From Macrocystis pyrifera (Eukaryota > Sar > Phaeophyceae > Laminariales > Laminariaceae), in NCBI GenBank assembly GCA_031763025.1, contig JASSKH010000001.1:16593142-16657141 (forward strand): 64,000 nt of DNA, written 5' to 3'. The position numbers and the translations under genes are program-made. Position 1 is the first letter of the stretch, and the number at the start of each line of letters is the position of its first letter. This document shows positions 12,809-23,377 of the stretch, piece by piece. The notes below the pieces were generated by a model, which worked only from the letters and a program-made list of their open reading frames with translations, was not told the origin of the DNA and searched no databases.

Positions 12809-13031
12809 TTGATGGCAGCGGGGAGATGCCGCCGCCCTTTGCCCTGGCTGGGATGGAGTTCGGGGTCTTCGATGGTACGACAGCGAAACGGTTCGCCGTC
12901 GGGGGGATGGTCGCATTGGCATGCGTGTTTAGATCCGTGATAATCGTTTGCTCGGACAGCCTCAATTTGTTCAAGCAATAGGTACAGAAGGTGTACCTCC
13001 CTCCGCCGGCCTGACCCTTTGCCGCATGCAT
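12003..13031 (-). CDS. Hypothetical Ser-rich protein with a C-terminal membrane anchor
   Basis: Open frame of about 342 codons on the minus strand ending in TGA at 12,003. Its C-terminus is a hydrophobic segment followed by basic residues (MAGALAVIGVAATVGVMVLR, then RQR), the layout of a tail-anchored membrane protein of the ER, mitochondrial or plastid outer membrane. The middle has Ser/Thr-rich runs encoded by trinucleotide repeats (around 12,310–12,430 and 12,780–12,830). The N-terminal part has CTYCLNKL, a possible half zinc site. A good acceptor (aaataattgcag) sits just before the ATG at 13,029–13,031, so this may be the last exon of a longer gene rather than an intact single-exon gene. 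No family recognised. The opposite strand is open too, which lowers confidence. Confidence 0.45.
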
Positions 13032-13039
13032 CTGCAATT

Positions 13040-15050
13040 ATTTTCGGGGGTTGGGGGGGGGGAGGGGGCAGAGGCAGGTATCGTGCATGCTTCAATTTTG
13101 TTTCGTGCGAGGTTGGGCGGATCGAGTCAAGCGAAGCTGGCGCAGGGGTGGTGATTTTTTTTTATTAGACGTCATCATGGGTGAACGAAACGAGGCTTGT
13201 TTTCTACGAGTACAAGACTGTTTTGCTCCCGTGCAAGCTGGTTCAAGCTGAACGCCCCAACTTTTCTCCGCTGCGTGTGCAAAACATTTCGGGTCTGACT
13301 CGATTGATCGGCTTCAATTTCGGCCGGGGAAAAACTGTCCCTGGTAAGTCGTTGAGCTTCAACCGTGTGCAGTAAGAACCTACTGTATCTATTTTTCATC
13401 AGCAAGACTTGTGTACCACGCTCGCTCACACCATTTTGTTGTTTAAGCACCTTTCTGCAAAAATGACCATCGACGTATTACTGCAGCAGAGAAAGCAGCA
13501 GCAGCGGAAACACGTGGAAAGTTTGGAGTCCCCGGTAACTTCGGGCGCATTTTTTGGTGGTGAAAAAATGAATGACATATCATACATAACGTATTGGTAT
13601 CGCCAATCAGAGAAGAAAAAAAAGGCATTTCAGTGGAGAGATAAAAAAAGTGAAGAAGAGAGGTGCCCCGGGCGGGTCTCGAACGTCTCTCTATACTTCT
13701 CGATTAAACGCAACATTGATACGTAGAGCTATGCACTGGAGGTATAACCTACATGTAGTTGTACACGCTCGTATGAAGGTGCTATACCGACCAAAATCAG
13801 AAAACTGTCGGAAAAAAAATATTGGTTTGTCCTTTGACGCTGTAGTTATCGCCTCCGCCAGAGAGAAAAAAACCCTTGGTAAATTGGCGAAGATACTTGG
13901 GTATGTCTGCATCTGGGCTCGAGGTCAGAGTGGGACTCTATACAAACGAGTTCAGCCAGTCTAAGTCGGGAGGACGTACGTGTGTGTAGACCAGGAAATC
14001 CACGTCGAATGAGAGCGATCCGGGGTTCTTGCTGAGATTGTGAGCGGACACGATTAGGTATCGTCGTTGGGTTGGTGAACCATGCCAGATAAGTTTGTGC
14101 CTGTCTTTCCTGCCAGTCCCCGCTTGCCCCCGCCACCTTTATTTTCGAAGGGTGGGAGGGGGGTAGAGCTACAAGTCGCCGGGGTTCCATTTTTTTTTTT
14201 TCCAGGTTGTTGCGTTTTTAATACCTGGTGAGTTGTCGAATGGTATTGTGGCATTAAGCTGTACCATTCGGAGGATTGGTCATCCGAGATATCCACTGCT
14301 CTATACAGAGGCGTTAGTAGTATAGATAGTACTATAGGTAGGAACCCGACTGATATCATAGCAGGGAGAGAGATACAGTACACAGAAGGCTGCGACAGAT
14401 ACGAGGCGTGTCTGGTCGAGGGGGGAAGCGTATCCCTTGACGACAAGACGCAACTCGAAAGATGCACCACAACAACGAACAAGCTAAAGTCGACTCATCA
14501 CATGTGTACAGTTGCGCGAGACCAGGGTGCCAAGCGGGAGCAGCGCGTGCCAAGCGGGGCGTCTTTTGTTCTCCCGCGTTTTCTTCTGGGGAATATTCCT
14601 AGAAATTTCTGATCTCTAACAGGGTGGAGGACTTCACTGTCGATATCTAGAGTGAAGTAAAAAGCAAAGGGTGGATTCGAGCTCCACCCGCATCACCTTC
14701 CCTTCTCCCCTATTTCTCAGCACGCACTGTAAACCGTTCTTAGTTGACTTGGCGAGGTAGCGCGTCTTTTATATATATATATATATGTGTGTGTGTCCCG
14801 TACGCCAGGCGTAATAGTACGTTTTACCATTGGACGGTTTCGCCGAGAAACCGCCTGGAATTTTCAGCCCATACTCTTTTTTAGAATCCGCGAAACGTCA
14901 CATACCTACACATCGGTGATGGTATAATATGAGGGGAAGTATTTTACTCTTCCAATAAGGAGCCTTCACGCGATCGCCCCCAAGTGCTGATCTAATGCGG
15001 TGTGATAGCCATCACAGGGATCCGTATACTATATCGCCGTCTGTTCTACA
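13040..15050. other. No gene recognised
   Basis: Unique-looking sequence with a TA/TG microsatellite near 14,770–14,800. The block around 14,525–14,650 (ggtgccaagcggg, gggaatattcc) is echoed at 15,595–15,720, so a diverged repeat is present. No exon supported. Confidence 0.35.
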
Positions 15051-15059
15051 AACTAACAC

Positions 15060-15310
15060 GATGTGCTACAAGGATTGCCCTGGGCTGGGTTATCCATCGA
15101 TGTTTTACCTCTCTAGCTCAGTAGGTACGCCCATCACATTTGACGGCGTCGAGGACACGGGTTCGAATCTCACTTCGAACGTTTCTTTCATAGAAACGCT
15201 TGCGCGCGCATCCCTAAAAACACATCTCCCTGGTTCTTCAAGTATCGAAACGAAGCGGGCAGGTCGAGGAGCCGAGTTCACAACTGTGTACAACGAGATA
15301 ATTTTCCAGG
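15060..15310 (+). repeat. tRNA-derived SINE, family 2, copy 1
   Basis: Contains a tRNA-like promoter: A-box-like TAGCTCAGTAGG at about 15,113 and B box GGTTCGAATCTC at about 15,166. The T-stem no longer pairs, so it is not a working tRNA gene. The body (gaaacgaagcgggcaggtc) follows. The same arrangement occurs inverted at 39,225–39,590. Confidence 0.6.
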
Positions 15311-15769
15311 AATAGTCCTTCGCTCTGAATATGCTTGTACGTACATGTACTGCCACTATAAAGATCCTAAAAATAACGTGGAGGAGGTGGGGGGATGGAG
15401 GGTGATATAACTCCACGGTCTATGGTGCCGATCACCAAGATTTTGACGCTGAGTCCGATTCCCGGGTTGCGATGGTTTACTTTTTTTATGCATCCGACGA
15501 TTTTTGACCGTGTACGGTTTGCGCTTCGCGCTCACGGCTTCCTGCGGCTCCTGCGGAGGGCTAATTATATTTCTGCACCTTGTGGGTGGGAGCAGGGTGC
15601 CAAATGGGATCACATACGGGTGGGATCAGGTCCGGGTGGGATCAGGAGAGCCAAACAGGGGCCTGCTTCGTTTTCCCCGCTTTTTGTGGAGAATATTCCC
15701 ACAAACTAAGATATCTACAACATGGAGAACTGTACTTGGTAGGTCAACGTACGGCCGTATACGGTACCG

Positions 15770-15875
15770 GTACCGTTTCGTCCCAAAGATCCCGCCCCTC
15801 AGAGACGGGGAAAGTGTTAATCGATCGATGCTTTACCCCTATACTGTAGATCAGTAGGTGGTACCTTCACCTTTG
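15770..15875 (+). repeat. Second tRNA-like head of SINE family 2
   Basis: The block tcgatcgatgctttacccc followed by agatcagtaggtggtacct matches the second head found at 39,225–39,300 in the inverted copy. The element may be dimeric, with two tRNA-like modules separated by a body. Confidence 0.45.
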
Positions 15876-15933
15876 GCTATACGACTGCAGTAGTTAGCGG
15901 GGGAGGGGACTCGTGAGGCAATGGGGTGCACTA

Positions 15934-16045
15934 TTACGGGGGACCATAGTACATAGGACCAAATATCATTGTCAGAAAAAATAGGTAAATATATATATAT
16001 ATATATTGTGTGAACCATAGGCCCCATTTACTATGGTCCCCCTAA
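15934..16045. mobile_element. TA-target MITE, copy 2
   Basis: Starts TTACGGGGGACCATAGTACA after a TA and ends with the diverged inverse near 16,045. The centre holds an expanded (TA)n run. The right end has decayed. Confidence 0.8.
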
Positions 16046-17550
16046 CAGAACATAGATGCGATCGTGTACATATATCTGCACGCCTGTACTCGTACGGAGC
16101 TCACTCGTGGTGTTCCTCATTATCAAACAATGTTCCAATTATCAGACGGACCTTTGGGTTAAAAAAGAAACCTACAAGTACGTACCGGCACCTGGTGCAG
16201 CAAAGGAAAAAATATACGTCAGGTGCGAGTTCGACCGATTGGTCCGTGATGGTCGATAAAAGCCACCAGGTACGAGGAAATAGTACAGTAATAGTAGGGC
16301 ATATGTACGTTCACCGGCCGGGCGTGTTCTACTCTACATACGACAAACAATAATAAAAAAAGAAGGCTTCCTGCAGGATCAAGCCTCACAGTCGACGCCA
16401 ATGTGAGATGGGTGTATCTCAGGTAACCATTCATACCGAACTATGATATGTGCCTTTGACGACATTGCAGCTTTTCTCGACGTTACACGTTGTATACATG
16501 AAACGATTGCTTGCAAGCTTTGGTACACACAAACTGAAGAGAATTAAATGTGCTGAATGGCGATTTCTTCAAAGGGGATGTGCATGCAATGCGCGTGAAC
16601 TGCACAATTTAAAGCGCCTCGTGGCAAATTCCTTTGTGGCCGGGTATTTCTTATTTCAGGAATGTTTTGACTGATCAACGGTGAAGCTCATGCTGCACAT
16701 CGTCGGATGGCAAGCCTAATAATAATACTACATACTTCAGTACATACTACATACTACAGTGCATACGTCGGTGACCCCCCTGGGTACATACTATTACTAA
16801 GAGCAACTAGTGCCAGGGTCAAAAGCAGGAGTGATTTTACAGGGGCGTTTTCGGACATACATTCCATTCTTCGCACAGAGCTCAAATCGCAATGAAAGGG
16901 ACACGTTTTTTTTTTCAGTTTTTTTTCCGGCTTTTTCAAGTCTTTCGCCTTGTGTTTTTTCTCACCTCGGCATGGCCGGAGTGCATGGCGCACACCGACG
17001 CACCACAGCATGCACATGTTCTCGGCGGACTCCGATAATCTAGCACCTCACCTGCAACGTATGTACGTACGGAGGAATCAAATACAAGCGTGAGGCGGGT
17101 GCGGGTACGAGCAGAGATTGCTTGCGATCAGAAAGTTTGCACACATACCTTGTACTAGCCAGGCCTCTCGTATAGCACACAGCGTTTTACGTGCTGTTGC
17201 TGCTTCTGTGCATAGATTGCTGGCTGGTGCGAGTTTACACGTAAAAGTAGCGTTTTTTTTTTTTTTTGCAAATCGTACGTGCTGATTTCAAGTCTGACAA
17301 GCGCAATCAAGTTTGCGACGCGCAGCGGGGGGCTCGACACCTTACCAAGAGGGCGGAAACATTATCACGCGGGGGGCTCGACACCTTACCTACAGAAGAA
17401 AACGTGCTGCTTAGCGCGAACAACTTTTACGGACTTCCGAAGGCGCCCGTTCCTAGCTTACAGAGGCAACGCCTTGCGAGCCGCAAGCACATCTACAGTA
17501 AGTAGTGTTACGACGAGAGATTTTTCATGCTACGGCATAGGCATGATATA

Positions 17551-17769
17551 TTACGGGGGACCATAGTAAATAGGACCAATTATTGTTATTAATATTACGG
17601 GGGAACACAGTAAATAGGACCAAATATTGTTAGTAAAAATAGTTAAATATATAGGTTTTTATGTATACCGTAGGTCTTGTTAACTATGGACCCCCGTAAT
17701 AATAAAAATAGGTAAATATATAGGTTTTTGTGCGTACCGTAAGTCCTATTTACTGTTCTCCCCCGTTAA
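17551..17769. mobile_element. TA-target MITE, copy 3, split by copy 4
   Basis: The outer copy runs from TTACGGGGGACCATAGTAAA to a matching inverted end at 17,769 and is split in its AT-rich centre by a complete second copy. The two halves of the outer copy account for the expected ~105 bp plus one TA. Confidence 0.85.
17595..17699. mobile_element. TA-target MITE, copy 4, inserted into copy 3
   Basis: A 105-bp element with both inverted ends, flanked by TA, lying inside the outer MITE. Insertion at a TA in the AT-rich middle fits the family's target. Confidence 0.85.
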
Positions 17770-18949
17770 ACCGAAATTTGATTTTCTTACGTATGTGAAG
17801 ATCGATAACAGAACGACGGCCCTTTTATTAGTTCGCGTGGATAGCCACGGACAGTCGAACGCGGTAGAATCGGACGCGCATACAACGAACATCTGTTCCT
17901 GCTTGTTGTGATGCCGAAAAGCACGAGTCAAAACCTTTCGAACCGCGAGAATATCGGTACTACCAAAACGTCGTCAAATTAGGTGTACAAGGTACTGTAC
18001 GCCGTGAACGCTGAGAATGCTTTTAGTAGTGAATCATACTGATTTTAACGTGGAAGAGCGCGACCACGAACGACCAGACGCGAGGGAACAGGAGGAAGGA
18101 GCATCAAGCCGAGAGACAATCGGCGGGGATTACGTATGGCGCGAACAAACACCGCGGACCTTCGAAGGCTTGGAAGGGATCGCGCATACATGTCATACAC
18201 CCGTTCCTACTGTAGAGAGCCAAAGCCCTTTTTCGTCGAATCGCGCGAGCTCTCGGCGAACGAATGACGAACACATGCAGGCGGACCATGAGAAACACAC
18301 GCGGTTTGCTCTATCAAAAGCACACAAGAGAGCACATCTCTGAGAAGAACACGGCTCAACTCGTCCATCGCCTAGAGACCGACAGACGCGGCCAACTCCG
18401 TCGGCCGCTTCGCGCCCCGTCACATGTAAGGTGTCGTGCCTCTGTTGTACTATTTACCGCCAAACATCCGGTCAGTTCGTTCGTCGGTCTGCGCCGCGGC
18501 GATGTGCTATTCGAAGTGTCTGCGTCTTACCGCAATCGAGGCAAGCGCTGTAGTCCCCTTTAGCGATAGGTTTGCCATTGCGAAGTGTGAGGTCAACCTC
18601 GTGCCTCCAGTATTCATAGTTTACCACCATCATCGCGGTACGGCCGGCGTCGCTCTCCATCCTCTCGAGGCGTACAGCAGTAGTAGTAGTAGTAGTCGTA
18701 GTGGTCGTTCTTCTTTGACGTATTCGTATCTACTTTTTCTCTTCTTCCCGCGACTACTGTAAGCTGGGGGCGCTTGGGTGAACTGCTGTGTGCTGAGGGT
18801 GATGTTTGTTCTTCTGATGTTTTAGGTTGTGGGTTTGCTCGGAGTGATGATGCTTCATGAAGCCTGTGAGGTTTCGTTTTTGCCCGCAAAACGTTGTGCT
18901 GTTTCGACGAACGGAAACAAAAAAATGACGGTTTCGGGTTATGATGATT

Positions 18950-19320
18950 GTGTAACTGTAATAAATACGTGTTCGGGTTATAAAGTATCAGTGCGCAGAA
19001 TGATTATTTCGAATCTACACGAAAAGCCATATAAAATAATATCTAGACATTAAAACAACAGAAGTAGCCAAAACAGCAGCAGCAAGAACAGCAGCATTAT
19101 TCACACTTAGAACCATACTACTAAAACAACAAAAGTAACAAAAACAGCAGTAGCAAGAACAGCAGCAGCTCATCTCTGGAAGAATTATTCACACTTAGAA
19201 CCAAATCAACAACACTTAATCAATCTATAAATATTTGTGAAATGCAAAGGTTTCAACATGTTGCAACATCATATCAATATCCCTTGTTCGGGTTATATAG
19301 TATCAGTGCGCAGAATGATC
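18950..19320. repeat. CAA/CAG-rich stretch with a short direct duplication
   Basis: The block aacagcagyagcaagaacagcag plus attattcacacttagaacca occurs at about 19,073–19,115 and 19,143–19,205. The sentence ttcgggttataTAGTATCAG occurs at 18,972 and 19,288. No gene seen. Confidence 0.5.
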
Positions 19321-19324
19321 ATTT

Positions 19325-20215
19325 AAAATTGTCCTGTTGACCCGGGCAGCATCCAGGGGAGCCGCTGGCCTATATCTTTGACAAGGAATCACATATGGAA
19401 TACGCGCGTTCGGTTGATCACAATACTTGTAAAATTCGGTAAAAATGGAATATAGACGAGGCGTATTACGCAGCTTGCAAAGTACCTGGTATCAACTATT
19501 CAATCAGTCGAACTCACAGCTGACGTATTTCAAAATTTATAAAAAATTGTCCTGTTGACCCGGGCAGCATCCAGGGGAGCCGCTGGCCTATATCTTTGAC
19601 AAGGAAACACATATTTTTTTTTTTTTTTATTTTATTTTTTTTCTTCATCACTTTTACTTTCCAGCCCGCTCGTAGGAGGTTTCACCCTCGACGATCTTCT
19701 GGACAAGCCGTGGTCACAGGTGTCGTCCCTTCTCCCCCCCGGTACGTGCCTTTATTTTTTATCGCGCATAGGGTTCAGCATTCCCACTGCTCGTCGATTT
19801 TCGTCGAATGTAGCCAACTCACGCTTTCGCGCTTTCCGCTTATCAATTTTTTATGCAAGAAAAAGTCCCTATGAGCATGCACTCGGTGAGACTTGAACCC
19901 GCGAAATTGATCTTGACAGGCACGCGGACCACCTACCAAGCCACACAGGGGACATATAGAATACGCTCGTTCAGTTTATCACAATACTTGTAAAATTCGG
20001 TAAAAATGGAATATAGACGAGACGTATTACGCAGCTTGCAAAGTACCTGGTATCAACTATTTAATCAGTCGAACTCACAGCTGACGTATTTTTTTTATAA
20101 ATTTTGAATTTATCAGTCGAACTCACAGCTGACGTATTTTTTTTATAAATTTTGAAATACGTCAGCTGTGAGTTCGACTGACTAAATAGGTATTTCAAAA
20201 TTTATAAAATACTAA
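19325..20215. repeat. Composite of direct and inverted repeats
   Basis: A ~60-bp block (gtcctgttgacccgggcagc onward) occurs at 19,329 and 19,547. A ~130-bp block (gatcacaatacttgtaaaat through cagctgacgtat) occurs at 19,415 and 19,977. The terminal motif agtcgaactcacagctgacg occurs again at 20,115 and inverted at 20,157, making a hairpin. Related ends are seen at 16,215, 21,125 and 48,840. This looks like an insertion of SINE family 1 into an older repeat. Confidence 0.6.
19610..19960 (-). repeat. tRNA-derived SINE, family 1, copy 1 (A-tailed)
   Basis: Read on the minus strand it starts with a tRNA-like head: an A-box-like TGGCTTGGTAGGTGG, then a B box GGGTTCAAGTC. A body follows, then an A-rich tail (the T-rich run at 19,614–19,640 on the plus strand). 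The head's anticodon stem does not pair, so it is not a live tRNA gene. The same element lies at 37,490–37,850, and a piece lies inverted at 44,215–44,375. Confidence 0.65.
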
Positions 20216-20373
20216 CTGGTGCTGAAAAATGAAACCGAGGCTGAACGGATACGTCCCTATCTGGTTGTAAATATAATACACGTTTAATTTTAAAATATGT
20301 GAAACGGGAATTATCATAGGTTAAACGGGTATTATAATTCCGGTCAGAGTGGTACCACGTGCAAATATTAATA

Positions 20374-20477
20374 TTACGGGGGACCATGGTAAATAGGACC
20401 AAATATTGTTGATAAAAAAGGTGAATATATAGATTTTTATGTATACCATAGGTCCTATTAACTATGGACCCCCGTAA
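20374..20477. mobile_element. TA-target MITE, copy 5
   Basis: Both inverted ends present (TTACGGGGGACCATGG… and …TATGGACCCCCGTAA). TA is present on the left only; the right flank is TC, so the target duplication has decayed. Confidence 0.85.
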
Positions 20478-20547
20478 TCGTATTTTACGCTCGCAGGTGC
20501 CAGATACCAGATATGACTTCGAACCAGATATTCACAGCAGTAGTAGT

Positions 20548-20549
<2 letters not shown>

Positions 20550-20584
<35 letters not shown>
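20550..20584. repeat. (CAG)n microsatellite
   Basis: Uninterrupted CAG run of about eleven units. Open frames through it on either strand are poly-Ala or poly-Leu artefacts. Confidence 0.8.
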
Positions 20585-20887
20585 CTGATCAGTTGAGGAG
20601 CCCCGTCGGCCACCTCTACGTTTGGGCCCCCAAGGCACCCGCCTTCCCATACATACCGTGCCATGGCTCCCCCCCACTCACTACGTATGGCCTCGTAGCC
20701 CTTACTCTTCCTTCTTCTGCCTCTTATGACAGCTGCTTGCTGAGCACCTCGTACACAAAGTCGCCGCGATCTGACTGTCACACGACGCCACTGGTGACCC
20801 AAACGACGACGTTACAGGAGAGGGATTGATCAAGTATGTATATTTTGCGGCTCTTAGTTGTGTAGTTACGGGTCCGGGTATTGCCTA

Positions 20888-20992
20888 CTACGGGGGTCTA
20901 TAGTTAACAGGACCTATGGCATACATAAAAACCTATATATTTAGGTATTTTTACTAACAATATTTGGTCCTGTTAACTATGGACCCCCGTAA
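20888..20992. mobile_element. TA-target MITE, copy 6
   Basis: A 105-bp copy in the opposite internal orientation, flanked by TA on both sides. The first base of the left end has changed to C. Confidence 0.85.
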
Positions 20993-20994
20993 TA

Positions 20995-21805
20995 GAAGGT
21001 CTCGCGGAAGGCCCGCTGGTTTTTGGGATGCTGTGAGACTTGCTTGCATCATACCCGAGGGTATACCGACCCTTTCTTTGCTACCTCAAATTTATCCAAC
21101 TCTCATTCCAAGTATATTTAATTGCGTCAGTTGTGAACTCGACCGATTGAGTGGTTGATACCCAACTAAGACCGGAGATCATTTTGGTCTTCAGTAAGAG
21201 TAGTGACCACGCGCGTCAGTGGCTGGCTGTGGTTTTGTCGTTCTGACACTTCGGCATTCAATAGCAACAGTACCAGCAGCAAATCATAGGTACCTGCCAG
21301 TACGATGGAGCAATCACAGGTAAAAAATCATCACCGAGCTACACCCGGTAGAATACAGGCCTTCCGAGTACTACGCGACCTGATACATCCTATTATCAGA
21401 TATGTATGCGTTCCTAGACACCCCTAGTACCAGCACCCTCGCTGGGGGGGGGCTCAAAGGCCTTCCTGAAGGGCGCTTCAGCAGAAGACTACTGTAACTC
21501 GGTGCGTATTGTAGCAAAACCAAAAAATCTAGCGTTGTTGTAAAAAATAGGATTTAACTTATTGGAGGCGTTTTGGTTCTTCTCCTCAGCGCCGCGCTGG
21601 GGCACTTCCTCGTCGCGCGGTAGTACCACCACCGCCTCTGCGGATGTAACTGCTACTCCTTTCCGCGGGGGTGATGCCGGAGCTTGCCGTGGTGTTGCCG
21701 CCGCCACTACCACCACCGCCACCGGCACCGCCACCACCATCACCACCACCTCCGCGAGTGGAAATCCGAATTCTCCCGGCGGGGGCATCAGCATCAGCAG
21801 CATCA

Positions 21806-21843
<38 letters not shown>

Positions 21844-21851
21844 AGCCCCCT
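20995..21851. other. Downstream flank of the CEP131 gene
   Basis: Holds (CAG)n and GCC/ACC-rich runs between 21,600 and 21,850 just beyond the CEP131 stop codon. This would be 3' UTR or flank. I see no separate gene. Confidence 0.4.
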
Positions 21852-22136
21852 TCAGCGCGCTAGGTTGGTTCCTCGCCGCGCGGCACAACCACCGCCACCG
21901 CCACCGCCTGCGCGAGTGGAACTCCTGCTCCTTCCGGCGGCGGCGGCGGCAGATGCAGCAGGTGCCGAAGCTCTCGGAGAACTACCAGCAGCAGCATCGG
22001 CAGCGGCAGCAGCATCGGCCGCCACCGCCGCTCTTTTTACGTACTTGGCCAGCATTTTGGAGGCGTGTTCGGCCCGCAGGCTCTCCGTGTGCACAGCCTC
22101 TCTAAGGGACGAGATAGCCTCGTCGTGAGAGGACAC
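21852..22136 (-). CDS. CEP131: CEP131 exon 16 (last), Ala/Gly-rich tail
   Basis: Acceptor ccgaaacag, then VSSHDEAISSLREAVHTESL and RAEHASKMLAKYVK, which matches the end of animal CEP131. It is followed by about 50 residues of Ala-, Ser- and Gly-rich sequence encoded by GCN/GGN repeats, then a stop at 21,852–21,854. The low-complexity tail has no counterpart in animal proteins that I know of. Confidence 0.8.
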   Translation of the reverse strand: MSSHDEAISSLREAVHTESLRAEHASKMLAKYVKRAAVAADAAAAADAAAGSSPRASAPAASAAAAAGRSRSSTRAGGGGGGGCAARRGTNLAR

Positions 22137-23155
22137 CTGTTTCGGTTCATTTTGCAGCAAGCAAGTGTGTTTAGGTAGTGGGGAGGGGAGAGGAGAAGGA
22201 CGGGGGGGGGGGGGGGGGGGGGGGGGAGGGGGGGGGGGGGAGGGGGGGGGGAGGGGGGAGGAGAGGGGGGGGGGAAGGGCGGGGCGGGGCAGAATGTTGA
22301 GATGGACAGAGGGGGGGAGGATGAACCCGTACCCCCGAGAATATTGAGACTGCGATTGACTATCCGCTTCAGCGTTCCGGTACGAGCGAGGTTTTCTTGC
22401 GGCGTCCACGAGGGAGAAAGCGCGCGCGCGGGGAGGGCGGGGGGATTGACGCATGCCGATGAGCGTCGGGGAGGTGCTTCAAATATATCCGACGCGCAAC
22501 GCAAGACAGAAAGGTAGAGACTGGGATAGGTCAGGGCGAAAGGAGGTAAGTTCTGTCCCCAGGGGTCAGACTAAGCGCTGTCCAGAAGAAGGGTCAAACA
22601 AACAAAAAATCGAAAAGTGGTCGCCGGCTAAAACTAATTGTCGTGCTAGTTAGGTTAATGTAAAGCATGAGTTTTCTTGTGTGGTTCTTCCTACGGTGTT
22701 GTGTACTGCTACTGTTGTTGTTTACAAGCGATCAAAACTTATGCTGTATTTTTGGCGTGTGCTGTAAGGCTTACCCTGGCTGGGCTGATATCGGCTGCTA
22801 GGTGTGGTCAGAGGAAAGTTATAATATAACGTCCTTAGAGAGGCGGGGGGATACGATACCGCATTCCGGACATGTAAGGACCGTGTGGGTATCAATATGA
22901 AGAGTGAAAACTCCACCTGGCGCATTCTCTGTGAGTTTTAGAACGGGGTGCTCGAATCCCTGCCAGGTTGAGAAGTCTGACATACGTCTGAAATGCGTCC
23001 GATCTATCCATGCATTATTTTTTTCTGCCGTTGTGGTCTCGTCACCTTCTCTTTGACCTCCTTGTGGAGAGCTTCGAGGCGTTCGTCGTGTTCCTCCCTG
23101 AGCTGTGAAAGCTCGGACTGGCTCCTGTTATAGGAAACAACAAAACGCAGTAGCG

Positions 23156-23199
<44 letters not shown>

Positions 23200-23334
23200 G
23201 GTAGTAGTAGTGGTAGTAGTGGTAGTAGTAGTAGTAGTAGTAGTAGCAGTAGTAGTAGGGGTAGTAGTAGTGTAGTAGTAGTAGTAGTAGTAGTTGTAGC
23301 AGCAGCAGTAATAGCAGTAGTAGTAGTAGTAGTG

Positions 23335-23377
<43 letters not shown>

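Larger units (their letters stand above)
16870..18900. repeat. Copy 2 of the diverged ~2-kb repeat
   Basis: Partner of 2,650–4,500 in the same orientation. It is interrupted by the nested MITE pair at 17,551–17,769. The ggggggctcgacaccttacc block is duplicated at 17,326 and 17,372. Confidence 0.6.

Noticed and set aside
13650-13745. tRNA gene on the minus strand (gttcgagacccg block)
   Set aside because: Only a B-box-like word; no T stem, and the anticodon arm cannot be drawn.
15100-15190. A working tRNA gene
   Set aside because: A and B boxes are present but the T stem and acceptor stem do not pair, and a second diverged copy lies inverted at 39 kb. A SINE head explains it better.
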